A stretch of 64,000 nucleotides of DNA, from positions 58,715 through 122,714 of the forward strand of contig CAVRHV010000014.1 of NCBI GenBank assembly GCA_963721075.1. Reading direction: 5' to 3'. The translations under genes and the position numbers were made by a program. The stretch comes from DATFVA01 sp963721075 (GTDB lineage: Bacteria; Bacteroidota; Ignavibacteria; Ignavibacteriales; Ignavibacteriaceae). The notes under the pieces are model-generated. The model did no database searches and was not told where the DNA came from. It was given only the letters and a program-made list of their open reading frames with translations. Below are positions 56,429-64,000 of this stretch, piece after piece. The first letter of the stretch is position 1. Each line of letters opens with the position of its first letter.

Positions 56429-57547
56429 TTATCGCACCAGGCTCCCGGAACTCTTCGCTTTGCTTTTCACCGCCAGCTGTCCGCACGCAGCCGCAATATC
56501 CTCTCCCTGGGTAAAGCGAACGATTACAGTTACATTCTTATCTTTTAATTTCTGACAGAATTCCTCAATACGTTTACGGGGAGTCGGTTCGAGCTCTGCA
56601 GAAAAACCGTCGGGATTCATATGCTTCAGTGAGTTAAAGGGGATAACGTTAACTTTAGACGGAATAGAACTGCACAATTTAACAAGGGCATTCAGGTCTT
56701 CATCCCTGTCATTTATTCCTTTAAGCATAACATATTCAAAAGTGATCCTCGTTCCGGTTTTCTTCGCATAATATTTCATTGCATCGATGTTCTCTGCAAG
56801 AGAATATTTTTTGTTGATGGGCATTATCTTCGACCTGATATCTTCAAAGCAGGAATGGAGAGAAAATGCTAGTTTTACATTTAGTCCTGTATCGGCCAGT
56901 TCTCTTATTTTAGGAGCAATTCCGGCAGTTGACACAGTGATCTTTTTAAGGCTTACCCCGGTTGTTAATTCTTCTCCGAAAATCTCCAGTGATTTTATTG
57001 TTTCTTTATAATTCAGAAGGGGTTCACCCATACCCATATAAACGATATTACTTATGTTCTCTTTACCATAGTCTTTTGCAGCCATTTTATACTGATCGAA
57101 GATCTCACCGGCTGTCAGGTTCTTTTTATAGCCCATGAGTCCTGTTGCACAGAATTTACAATCGAGGGGACATCCTACCTGGGTGGATATACAGAGTGTT
57201 GTTCTTTTCTTTTCGGGAATTATGACCGATTCAATAAAATTATTTTCGCCGGTGCTGAATACATATTTTTTTGTGCCGGTTTCTTGCGATATTTCCGAAC
57301 CCTCGTTTGAAAGCGTATCGATCCCGGCCGATTGGCTGAGCTCAGAGCGAAGACTTTTAGGAAGATTCTGCATTTCCGCAAAATTATCGGCAAGGTGATT
57401 GTACATCCAGTTAAAAACCTGCTCTGCACGGAATTTAGGCTCTCCGGCCTCAGTAAAGTAGTTTTGAAGCTCGGTAAGCGTCAGTCCTTTCAGAATAGTT
57501 TTACGGGGCGTCTTTACCTGCTCAATATTTTCGTTTTTCTTTAACAT
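56429..57547 (-). CDS. rlmN: Dual-specificity RNA methyltransferase RlmN
   Basis: 372 residues. Radical-SAM CxxxCxxC in TQVGCPLDCKFCATGLMGYK, the RlmN block LTAGEIFDQ, NIVYMGMGEPLLNY, VSTAGIAPKI and the methyl-carrying Cys near the end (AAACGQLAV). It methylates C2 of A2503 of 23S rRNA and A37 of some tRNAs. First gene of the rlmN-trmH pair. Confidence 0.95.
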   Translation of the reverse strand: MLKKNENIEQVKTPRKTILKGLTLTELQNYFTEAGEPKFRAEQVFNWMYNHLADNFAEMQNLPKSLRSELSQSAGIDTLSNEGSEISQETGTKKYVFSTGENNFIESVIIPEKKRTTLCISTQVGCPLDCKFCATGLMGYKKNLTAGEIFDQYKMAAKDYGKENISNIVYMGMGEPLLNYKETIKSLEIFGEELTTGVSLKKITVSTAGIAPKIRELADTGLNVKLAFSLHSCFEDIRSKIMPINKKYSLAENIDAMKYYAKKTGTRITFEYVMLKGINDRDEDLNALVKLCSSIPSKVNVIPFNSLKHMNPDGFSAELEPTPRKRIEEFCQKLKDKNVTVIVRFTQGEDIAAACGQLAVKSKAKSSGSLVR

Positions 57548-57940
57548 TTAACAAATATACAAATCCAAATCCTGCGATAAAATTGCAAATGAAGCACACC
57601 AGCGGAAATAATTTAGAGATTACTCCTTTCCGCCGGTTCTTTTATAAGGATTATATTTAGAGCGTATTCAGATCGTAATCACATCGTATTCAGATCGTAT
57701 TCAGAGCGTATTCACATCGTATTCAGATGCTTTTAGCGACGGAATAATCTACCCGGAGAATCATCAGTCATACAACCGGCTTCACTTGCTCCTTATCTGC
57801 TTTACATCATACGGACCGGAAGACCGCTTACAAAACGGGGGATTATTTTGGTGTACGTTGCTATAAAAACAGGATTAAAGTATCTTGGAAATTAAATTTT
57901 ATAATACTTTATTCTCATCAATTAAATCAGGGAAGAAAAA
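57548..57940. other. Intergenic spacer with an 11-bp tandem repeat
   Basis: 393 bp between divergent rlmN and acyl-CoA dehydrogenase genes. It must contain both promoters and holds the repeat array at 57661-57726. No coding frame or RNA gene is seen. Confidence 0.6.
57661..57726. repeat. Tandem repeat, six 11-bp units ATCGTATTCAG
   Basis: Units start at 57661, 57672, 57683, 57694, 57705 and 57716; consensus A(T/G)CGTATTCA(G/C), two are identical copies and the rest differ by 1-2 bases. There are no unique spacers, so it is not a CRISPR array. Confidence 0.9.
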
Positions 57941-59087
57941 ATGAATTTCGATCTTACAGATGATCAAAAAATGATCATGGAATCAGCCCGTGAATTTGCC
58001 CAGGCTGAAATTGCCCCTACCGCAGTTGAGAGGGATATCAAAGCAGAATATCCTGCCGATATAGTTAAGAAGCTCGGTGAACTGGGATTTATGGGTATGA
58101 TGGTTCCACCGGAACATGGGGGAGCAGGACTCGACACGTTAAGCTATGTACTTGCAATGATAGAGGTATCGAAGGTTGATGCCAGCGTAGGTGTTATTAT
58201 GTCCGTTAATAATTCGCTGGTATGTTATGGACTGGAAAAATATGGCTCAGACTTCATTAAGGAAAAATATCTTCTTCCGCTGGCACAGGGTGAGAAAGCT
58301 TGGTTGTTTTGCCTTATCAGAACCGGAAGCAGGCAGTGATGCAACAAAGCAGAAAACTACGGCCGACAAAGACGGCGACCATTACATTCTGAACGGCATC
58401 AAGAACTGGATTACAAACGGTGTAAGTTCAGACTATGCTCTTGTTATGGCCACTACCGATAAATCAAAAGGTCATAAAGGCATCTCAACTTTCCTGGTTG
58501 AAAAAGGTACTCCCGGTTTTGATCATGGTAAAAAGGAAGACAAAATGGGCATCAGAAGCTCTGATACCTGCTCTCTTACATTTGAAAACTGCAGAGTACC
58601 TGCTGAGAATATTATCTGGGAAGAGGGCAAAGGATTTAACTTTGCTATGAACACCCTTAACGGCGGCAGGATAGGCATAGCTGCTCAGGCTATCGGTATT
58701 GCTGAAGCATCGCTGGAAACTGCATTAAAATATTCACAGGAAAGAAAAGCCTTCGGTGAACCGATTTCCAAATTTCAGGCAATCCAGTTTAAGCTTGCCG
58801 ATATGGCAATGAAAGTTGACAGTGCCAAAATGCTTACTTTCCGCTCAGCCGCTCTTAAGGATGCAGGCAAGCCTTACTGGAAAGAAGCCGCAATGGCAAA
58901 GCTTTATTCATCAACAATTGCAGTTGAAAATGCGCTGGATGCAATACAAATTCACGGCGGCTACGGGTACGTTAGAGAGTATCTTGTTGAAAGATATCTG
59001 CGTGATGCCAAGATCACTGAGATTTATGAAGGTACTTCCGAGATTCAGAAAGTTGTTATTGCACGCGCTCTGCTTGATTCGAAATAA
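57941..59087 (+). CDS. Acyl-CoA dehydrogenase, frameshifted
   Basis: 381 residues once one T is dropped at 58300-58301. The first frame supplies the N-terminal domain (FDLTDDQKMIMESAREFAQA; GLDTLSYVLAMIEVSKVDAS), the second continues GCFALSEPEAGSDATKQKTT. Further: ILNGIKNWITNG, FAD/substrate sites, and the catalytic base Glu in IYEGTSEIQK. It oxidises acyl-CoA to enoyl-CoA and passes electrons to ETF; short-chain type by similarity (butyryl-CoA-like). Spacer of ~390 bp upstream; ATG at 57941 has GGGAAGAAAAA before it. Confidence 0.9.
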
Positions 59088-59105
59088 AAAATGTTTTTCG
59101 TCTTT

Positions 59106-59138
59106 GCGTCACAGCGGTGAAAAGTACCGCTATGACGC
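59106..59138. repeat. Long inverted repeat between the acyl-CoA dehydrogenase gene and the YidD-like operon
   Basis: GCGTCACAGCGGT (59106-59118) pairs with ACCGCTATGACGC (59126-59138), 13 bp with one mismatch, 7-nt loop. No T-tract follows on the plus strand, so it may act as a partial terminator or leader hairpin of the operon that starts at 59156. Confidence 0.5.
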
Positions 59139-59155
59139 TCAGACGTAATGATAAT

Positions 59156-59608
59156 ATGAAATACTTTTTAATCATTTTAATATTCTCATCTGTTCTGCTT
59201 TGCGCTCAAACGGAAACACAAAGATGGGGTAAAGCCGACATCTCATACCAGATAAAGTCTCCTTATACCGAACGAACCTACGGAATCGAAAAGGGTTCTG
59301 TAACGGATATGTTCGTTAGTTCGTTTACACATGCCTACTGGATCTTTATTTCCGATGTTGACGGCGACAATTGTCCTTTTAGTCCCTCCTGCTCATCATT
59401 TTTTGTAGAATCAGTAAAAGAGACGAATATCTTCCAGGGAACACTGATGTTTGCCGACAGGCTTACCAGGGACACAAATTTCTTTAACCGCCAGTATCAC
59501 TATCCTTTTGCGGCGAACGGCAGGCTGTATGATGTCCCGTCAAACTACAAGCTGCGGACGGCCGAGATAAAGTATTATCCTCCCTTTGCATCAGTACATG
59601 ATGAATGA
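59156..59608 (+). CDS. Exported YidD-like protein
   Basis: About 150 residues from MKYFLIILIFSSVLLCAQ, a signal peptide. The mature part contains the YidD (DUF37) block: DGDNCPFSPSCSSFFVESVK followed by NIFQGTLMFADRLTRDTNF and YHYPFAANGRLYDVP. Canonical YidD (about 70-85 residues) is a cytosolic helper of YidC. Here the domain is preceded by ~50 residues and sent to the periplasm, so a distinct role is likely. First of a coupled three-gene operon: its TGA overlaps the next ATG (ATGA). Upstream in-frame ATG at 59117 is less likely. Confidence 0.75.
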   Translation: MKYFLIILIFSSVLLCAQTETQRWGKADISYQIKSPYTERTYGIEKGSVTDMFVSSFTHAYWIFISDVDGDNCPFSPSCSSFFVESVKETNIFQGTLMFADRLTRDTNFFNRQYHYPFAANGRLYDVPSNYKLRTAEIKYYPPFASVHDE

Positions 59609-60463
59609 TAAGATCAACTCTGATATTAAGCATCATCCTTCTTCTGCTTCCGGAACAGGTCTGTTCTCAGAACCTTAACTTCCATTCGCCATCAAACATA
59701 AAGTTATTCGGCGACTATCTTTTCTGCCAGAAAGATTACATCCGGGCAGCCGATGAATATAAAGCGTACCTTGCTAAAACAAATAACGATACTGTAGAAT
59801 TTAAATCGGGACTTTCCCTGCAGCTTACAGGAACATACGATGAAGCCCTTATGCGATTTCACAATATTGCGTATAGTTCTCCATATTATACAGAAAGCAG
59901 GGAAGAATACGCACGAACGCTCTTTCCTGCAAAAAAGATTTCCCGATCTGCGGGGTTATTTAATGAGATCTGACCCTTCCAAAGATTTCATCCCCTTCGT
60001 AAGCAGACTTAGTAATATTACCTATTTCTACACAGATGATAACCTGCCTTCTGAAGATGATTTCCTTTCAGCGTTTCCTGCGGATCAAATAAAGGATGTC
60101 CAAAGATTTTATGAATGGAAAAAAGATCCGCCTTATAAGAATCCCTGGGTCGCCGGTATACTCTCTGCAATTGTGCCGGGATTAGGAAAAGTTTATACAG
60201 AGAATTATTCCGACGGTTTTTTCGCCGCACTGCTTACAGGTGTATTTGGTTATATCGCCTATACTGATTTCAAAGCTGATCACCAGGTAAGAGGCTGGAT
60301 ATTTACCGGTGTTGCCGCATTCTTCTACACCGGGAATATCTACGGTTCAGCTGCTTCGGCGCAGATCTACAACGCTAAGATAAGATTCGACTTCGAGTCT
60401 GAATTACAGAATTTTCTGAATTTCTTTCACTATGACAAAGGCGATTATAATTTCTGTAAATGA
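59605..60463 (+). CDS. TPR and PGxG-motif membrane protein, frameshifted
   Basis: About 285 residues after dropping one C at 59926-59927 (ARTLF then LQKRFPDLRGYLMRSDPS). Signal peptide ending EQVCSQ, a TPR-like part (DYLFCQKDYIRAADEYKAYL; FKSGLSLQLTGTYDEALMRF), then a membrane domain starting WVAGILSAIVPGLGKVYTEN and YSDGFFAALLTGVFGYIAY, and a helical tail (GNIYGSAASAQIYNAKIRF). The same plan is found in the next gene: the two are paralogues. The stop (TGA) overlaps the next start by 4 bp. Confidence 0.7.
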
Positions 60464-61299
60464 TATCTCACAGTCTTAAATATGGACTCCTTGCTTTAGT
60501 GCTGCTCAGTCCGCTCCTGAAAGCGCAGCAGACTATGCAGGAGCAGTTTGACTATGCTTTAAGTCTTTATAACCGGCAAAATTATTTCGATGCGGTCACA
60601 GAATTTAAAAGACTGAATTTCTTTGATAAGGATAAGGAATATGCCTATCAATCTGATATGTACATAGGCAAATCATATAAAGAAGGAGGAAAGTTTCCGG
60701 AAGCGCTTCAGTATTTCACGCTTGCTGAGATTGCTGGGGTAAAGGATTGAGATCTTTTTAATGCAAAGATCTATGCTGTAAGGATAAATATTTTACGAAG
60801 AAGCATACCGGGGGCTCTGAGGCTGCTTGATCGTATGGATGATGATGGCAGGTTTAAAGATATGAAACAGGAAATAATTTACTGGAGGGGATGGGCTTAT
60901 ATGTTTGAGAACAGGTGGGATGATGCGGCTGCTGAATTCAAATCGATCGGCAGCGATTCATTAGAAGTTCTTTGTGAGAATGTTTCATCGGATCAATACA
61001 ATGTGACCACAGCGAAAATACTTTCGTATATAATTCCCGGGGCAGGACAGTTCTACACAGGTCATTATTTCAGCGGACTCCTTTCCCTGGGATGGAACGT
61101 TCTTTGGGGATACCTTACAGTGAAGGCATTTGTTGACAACAGAATTTTTGACGGCATAGTAGTAGGAAATTTCCTGTGGCTCAGATTCTACGTGGGAAAT
61201 ATACAAAATGCCGGAAAATTCGCAGAAACCGAAAACATCGCAATAGAAAATAAGGCCCTAAACTACCTTCAATATCAATATTCCGGCCCCAAACCCTGA
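60460..61299 (+). CDS. TPR and PGxG-motif membrane protein, interrupted by in-frame TGA
   Basis: 279 codons, paralogue of the preceding gene. Signal peptide ending LLKAQ; TPR region DYALSLYNRQNYFDAVTEFK, MYIGKSYKEGGKFPEALQYF; membrane part SYIIPGAGQFYTGHYFSGLL with LGWNVLWGYLTVKAF and VGNIQNAGKFAETEN. A TGA at 60748-60750 lies in the TPR region, and coding continues in the same frame as DLFNAKIYAVRINILRRSIP. With TGA used as a stop by neighbours, this is a nonsense change or sequence error, not recoding. Last gene of the YidD-like operon. Confidence 0.65.
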
Positions 61300-61409
61300 T
61301 CCAAACATTCTTTCTATTGGATATTGAGCCAAATTCATTTTAAATTGAATATGTGATTTAATCACGGGGGAGAGTATTCCCCGTTAAATTCAACCATATG
61401 GAGGCCTTA

Positions 61410-62015
61410 ATGAAAAGAGGTATGGTAATCGGCTGCGCAGTCGGTGGATTTATTCTCGTTCTCATCGCTATTATGGTGATATGGGGAATAAATGCCTACA
61501 ACAACCTGGTAACTTTAAATGAAGCAGTTAATCAAAGCTGGAGCCAGGTTGAAAACCAGTATCAGCGCAGGGCAGACTTGATACCGAATCTTGTTAATAC
61601 CGTAAAAGGTTATGCAAATTTTGAAAGAGGTGTACTAACTGATGTTACCGAAGCCAGGGCGAAGGTAAGCCAGATGACCGTCACGCCGGAAGTGCTGAAC
61701 GATCCGCAGGCATTCCAGAGGTTCCAGTCAGCTCAGGGAGAGTTATCGGGTGCTTTATCGCGACTGCTTGTAACAGTGGAAAATTATCCCGATCTCAAAG
61801 CAAGTGAGAACTTCCAGCAGCTTCAGGCTCAGCTTGAAGGAACAGAGAACAGGATCTCGGTAGAAAGAAGAAGATTCAACGAAACTGTCCAGAACTATAA
61901 TACAACTATTAAGAGGTTTCCAAATACGATATTTGCCGGGATATTCGGATTCCAGCAGAAGCAGTATTTCCTGTCAACTCCCGGAGCCGAGACGCCTCCT
62001 AAAGTAGAGTTTTGA
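61410..62015 (+). CDS. lemA: LemA-family membrane protein
   Basis: 201 residues from the ATG at 61410, which has GGAGG 6 nt before it; the upstream ATG at 61398 overlaps that RBS. One N-terminal membrane helix (GFILVLIAIMVIWGINAY) then the LemA helical bundle: SQVENQYQRRADLIPNLVNT, ENYPDLKASENFQQLQAQLE, RISVERRRFNETVQNYNTTI and RFPNTIFAGIFGF. LemA is a membrane-anchored helical protein of unclear role. Stop overlaps the TPM gene by one base (TGATG). Confidence 0.93.
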   Translation: MKRGMVIGCAVGGFILVLIAIMVIWGINAYNNLVTLNEAVNQSWSQVENQYQRRADLIPNLVNTVKGYANFERGVLTDVTEARAKVSQMTVTPEVLNDPQAFQRFQSAQGELSGALSRLLVTVENYPDLKASENFQQLQAQLEGTENRISVERRRFNETVQNYNTTIKRFPNTIFAGIFGFQQKQYFLSTPGAETPPKVEF

Positions 62016-62746
62016 TGAAAAAATTATTTCTTTTTCTGCTTATTATTTCAGCTGCGTACTCACAGCCCGAAGTACCGCAGCTGAAATACTGGGCAAATGA
62101 TTTTACGAATACAATCAGTCAGGGTCAGCTTAATACATTAAACAACCAGCTGAAAACATTCCAGGATACCACAAGCAACCAGGTCGTCTTTTTAATGATC
62201 CCGACTCTCGATAATTACCCGCTTGAATATTACTCGATGGATGTGGCTCAGAAGAATAAAATCGGAACGAAAGAACATGATAACGGGGTACTTTTCCTGG
62301 TAGTTAAAAATGACAGGAAAATGAGGATTGAAGTCGGTTACGGACTGGAAGGTGCACTGCCTGATGCTCTTGCAAGTTCTATTATAAGAAACGTTGTTAA
62401 ACCTCGTTTCAGGAATGATGACTATTACGGCGGGGTGAAAGCAGGTGTGAGTGCGATAATCTCTGCTATCAAAGGAGAATACACAGCGGAGCGCAAGCCC
62501 GAAGATGAAAAGAAGAAAACTCCGATAGGCACAATCCTTATGATCATCTTCTTTATAATACTATTCTTCCTTAGAGGAGGAAGAAGAGGCCTGGGAAGTT
62601 TTATCTTTTTGGGAGGACTCGGAGGATTCAGCGGAGGGTTAGGAGGAGGTTCACGCGGAGGCGGATCTTTCGGAGGCGGATCCTTCGGAGGATTCAGCGG
62701 TGGAGGCGGCGGATTTGGCGGCGGCGGAGCGAGCGGCGGCTGGTAA
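62015..62746 (+). CDS. TPM-domain protein (YgcG family)
   Basis: About 243 residues: signal peptide MKKLFLFLLIISAAYS, TPM domain (YWANDFTNTISQGQLNTLNN; QVVFLMIPTLDNYPLEYYSM; NGVLFLVVKNDRKMRIEVGY), a membrane helix (GTILMIIFFIILFFL) and a Gly/Ser/Phe-rich tail ending GGGGASGGW. TPM proteins are often next to LemA; in other species such proteins have phosphatase-like or membrane-stability roles. Start at ATG 62015 overlapping the LemA stop; a TTG one codon earlier is not needed. Confidence 0.92.
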   Translation: MKKLFLFLLIISAAYSQPEVPQLKYWANDFTNTISQGQLNTLNNQLKTFQDTTSNQVVFLMIPTLDNYPLEYYSMDVAQKNKIGTKEHDNGVLFLVVKNDRKMRIEVGYGLEGALPDALASSIIRNVVKPRFRNDDYYGGVKAGVSAIISAIKGEYTAERKPEDEKKKTPIGTILMIIFFIILFFLRGGRRGLGSFIFLGGLGGFSGGLGGGSRGGGSFGGGSFGGFSGGGGGFGGGGASGGW

Positions 62747-62894
62747 AAATAATTTCTATTATTATTATCTACATTGATGTTTGTAAACTCTTTTAGTAAA
62801 ATTACAACTGTATTTTTTGAATGTAGTTCAGAAATTTTCTCATTAATTCATCCCATGGAAATCCAATTTTAGTTTTTTAACAGGAGAAATTATT

Positions 62895-63227
62895 ATGGCA
62901 ATAATGATAACAGAAGAATGCATAAACTGCGGCGCGTGCGAACCCGAATGTCCCAATACCGCAATTTATGAAGGTGCTGCACAGTGGGAGCTTGCCGGCA
63001 AAAATTTTGGCGGAGAGGATGCGGCTCCAAGCGGTGCAGAAGGATTTTATTCTGATGATTTCTTCTATATTGTGCCTGACAAATGTACTGAATGCAAAGG
63101 ATTTCATGACGAACCTCAGTGCGCTGCTGTTTGTCCTGTTGACTGCTGCATTCCGGATCCCAATCATGTTGAGGATGAAGAAACCCTTCTTAAGAAAAAG
63201 GATTATCTGGACCAGCTAGGCAGATAA
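62895..63227 (+). CDS. 4Fe-4S ferredoxin (YfhL/Fdx type), copy 1
   Basis: 110 residues. Two clusters: CINCGACEPECPN near the N-terminus and CTECKGFHDEPQCAAVCPVD, the latter with the longer spacing (Cys-x2-Cys-x8-Cys-x3-Cys) typical of YfhL-like ferredoxins. The ~30-residue insert between the clusters carries FGGEDAAPSGAEGFY. An extended tail ends LLKKKDYLDQLGR. RBS AGGAG. Followed by a terminator and a second, similar ferredoxin. Confidence 0.93.
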   Translation: MAIMITEECINCGACEPECPNTAIYEGAAQWELAGKNFGGEDAAPSGAEGFYSDDFFYIVPDKCTECKGFHDEPQCAAVCPVDCCIPDPNHVEDEETLLKKKDYLDQLGR

Positions 63228-63250
63228 TTTCAGATAATTTCTGATTTTTC

Positions 63251-63274
63251 GGGGCGAGATATCGCCCCTTTTTT
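63251..63274 (+). terminator. Rho-independent terminator after ferredoxin 1
   Basis: GGGGCGA (63251-63257) and TCGCCCC (63262-63268) with a GATA loop, followed by TTTTTT. Confidence 0.92.
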
Positions 63275-63507
63275 GTATCCACAATCACAAATTCTCACCA
63301 ATTCCGAGAAACAGCCATGCCTCATTCTCTTTTCTGAAAATGAGAATCTGCTAATAAAGCTCCAATATTTCATTTTTAGCCATTTTTTTGAAGTATGAAG
63401 GAAATTGCTATTGCCGCAAGTGCAATATTTGGGTGGCATACTTTTGGTTTAACTATAGTCAACAAATGATAATGTAATTCATCAAAAAGAGACAAAAGGA
63501 GAAAGTA

Positions 63508-63780
63508 ATGGCATACAGGATCAATGAAGAATGTATAAACTGCGGAGCTTGTGAACCGGAATGCCCGAATAATGCCATTTATGAAGGCGGACACGAATGG
63601 GAATTAGATGGCAGCACTTTTGGAGAAGGCGCAGCTGCACCATCAGGTAAATCAGATTTCTACTCAGACGAATATTTCTATATAGTTCCTGATAAATGTA
63701 CTGAATGCGAAGGCTTCCACGACGAACCACAGTGTGTTTCGGTCTGCCCTGTTGATAGTGTACTTAAGATTGAAGATTAA
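63508..63780 (+). CDS. 4Fe-4S ferredoxin (YfhL/Fdx type), copy 2
   Basis: 90 residues, clear paralogue of the previous gene (YRINEECINCGACEPECPNN; DKCTECEGFHDEPQCVSVCP), same insert position but with a truncated C-terminus (VDSVLKIED). RBS AAAGGAG. The two copies are separated by a terminator and ~280 bp, so they may be expressed under different conditions. Confidence 0.93.
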   Translation: MAYRINEECINCGACEPECPNNAIYEGGHEWELDGSTFGEGAAAPSGKSDFYSDEYFYIVPDKCTECEGFHDEPQCVSVCPVDSVLKIED

Positions 63781-64000
63781 AAGAAATAATTAGTTCTTAA
63801 AAATTTTGCTGCAGGGGAGATGCGGAAAAACGTTGGGGATGTGGCCAGGGGAGACTGGAAACACAACGGGACCCAGGGGAGTTTACGGCCAGGGGAGAAC
63901 TGGAAAAAACTCAACTTTGGGGAATTGTTCAGGGGAGTTTTGCTGTGGGGGTTGCACCAGGTAAAAAAGATATGTACGGGGACAGAAAAGGACACCTTCA
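63781..64000 (+). repeat. Intergenic region with dispersed CAGGGGAG repeats
   Basis: 220 bp to the window edge. CAGGGGAG occurs five times (63812, 63846, 63874, 63890, 63930). Two copies extend to GGCCAGGGGAGA(A)CTGGAAA. The spacing (34, 28, 16, 40) is not regular. The very end carries ACGGGGACAGAAAAGGACAC, reminiscent of REP elements. No coding frame is convincing. Confidence 0.6.

Noticed and set aside
57661..57726. CRISPR-like repeated block
   Set aside because: Units are 11 bp, directly contiguous and without unique spacers; no cas genes are in the window.
25495..60750. UGA recoding (Trp or Gly) suggested by two in-frame TGA codons
   Set aside because: TGA is a normal stop of neighbouring genes (tilS, mtgA, the TPMT gene, the first TPR gene), so the standard code applies.

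Overview
The window looks like a chromosomal segment from a member of Ignavibacteria (Bacteroidota/Chlorobiota group), probably from a draft or metagenome-derived assembly. The main pointers are: two secreted proteins with the C-terminal type IX secretion (T9SS) sorting motif of the YPNPFNP-x-TTI form typical of that class; a b558-type sdhCAB operon; a long SecA with a C-terminal zinc motif; DUF4837, DUF2723 and SprE-like proteins; a lipid kinase of the DGK1/VTE5 type; and AT-rich spacers. There are no transposases, no CRISPR array and no prophage. This is a core-genome region with a few unusual islands.

Layout. 1-6.2 kb: small lipoproteins, an isochorismatase-family hydrolase, a C39-like peptidase divergent from a Ddl-like ATP-grasp ligase, and a HAD phosphatase. 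6.2-9.1 kb: a cobalamin riboswitch with an RBS-masking hairpin controls a BtuB-like TonB receptor followed by a DUF6580 membrane protein. 9.4-12.8 kb: sdhCAB. 13.2-19.8 kb: an acidic hypothetical protein, obgE, an M48 lipoprotein protease, tRNA(CAT), secG, a PBP4-type carboxypeptidase and a LOG-family protein. 19.9-24.1 kb (minus strand): rpsU, a zinc-ribbon protein, Usp, an anti-sigma/ECF sigma pair and an M14 carboxypeptidase. 24.3-34.1 kb: a T9SS beta-propeller protein, DUF2461, an outer-membrane barrel, a TPMT-CYTH-AddB operon and an M1 aminopeptidase with a T9SS tail. 34.2-42.2 kb: a long plus-strand run greA-ribD-ribE-tilS-hpt-ftsH-lipid kinase-DUF4837 with many overlaps. 42.2-47 kb: DUF2723 and glnE. 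47-57.5 kb: SDR, Spy-like protein, secA, PII, SprE-like TPR lipoprotein, mtgA, AlbA_2 protein, trmH-like and rlmN. 57.9-64 kb: acyl-CoA dehydrogenase, a coupled operon of an exported YidD-like protein plus two TPR/PGxG membrane proteins, lemA-TPM, and two tandem ferredoxins.

A striking property is that about a dozen genes, including near-essential ones (secG, sdhC, an ECF sigma factor), carry single-base indels, often in short homopolymers, and two more have an in-frame TGA. In each indel case the reading continues perfectly in another frame, so I annotate each as one gene over its full span. Sequencing or assembly error is the simplest explanation.

The best candidates for something undescribed are: the YidD-like/twin TPR-PGxG operon (59.1-61.3 kb); DUF6580 as the inner-membrane partner of a B12-regulated receptor; the C39 peptidase/ATP-grasp divergent pair; and intergenic arrays whose unrelated units share an 11-bp period (26.0-26.3 kb and 57.66-57.73 kb).
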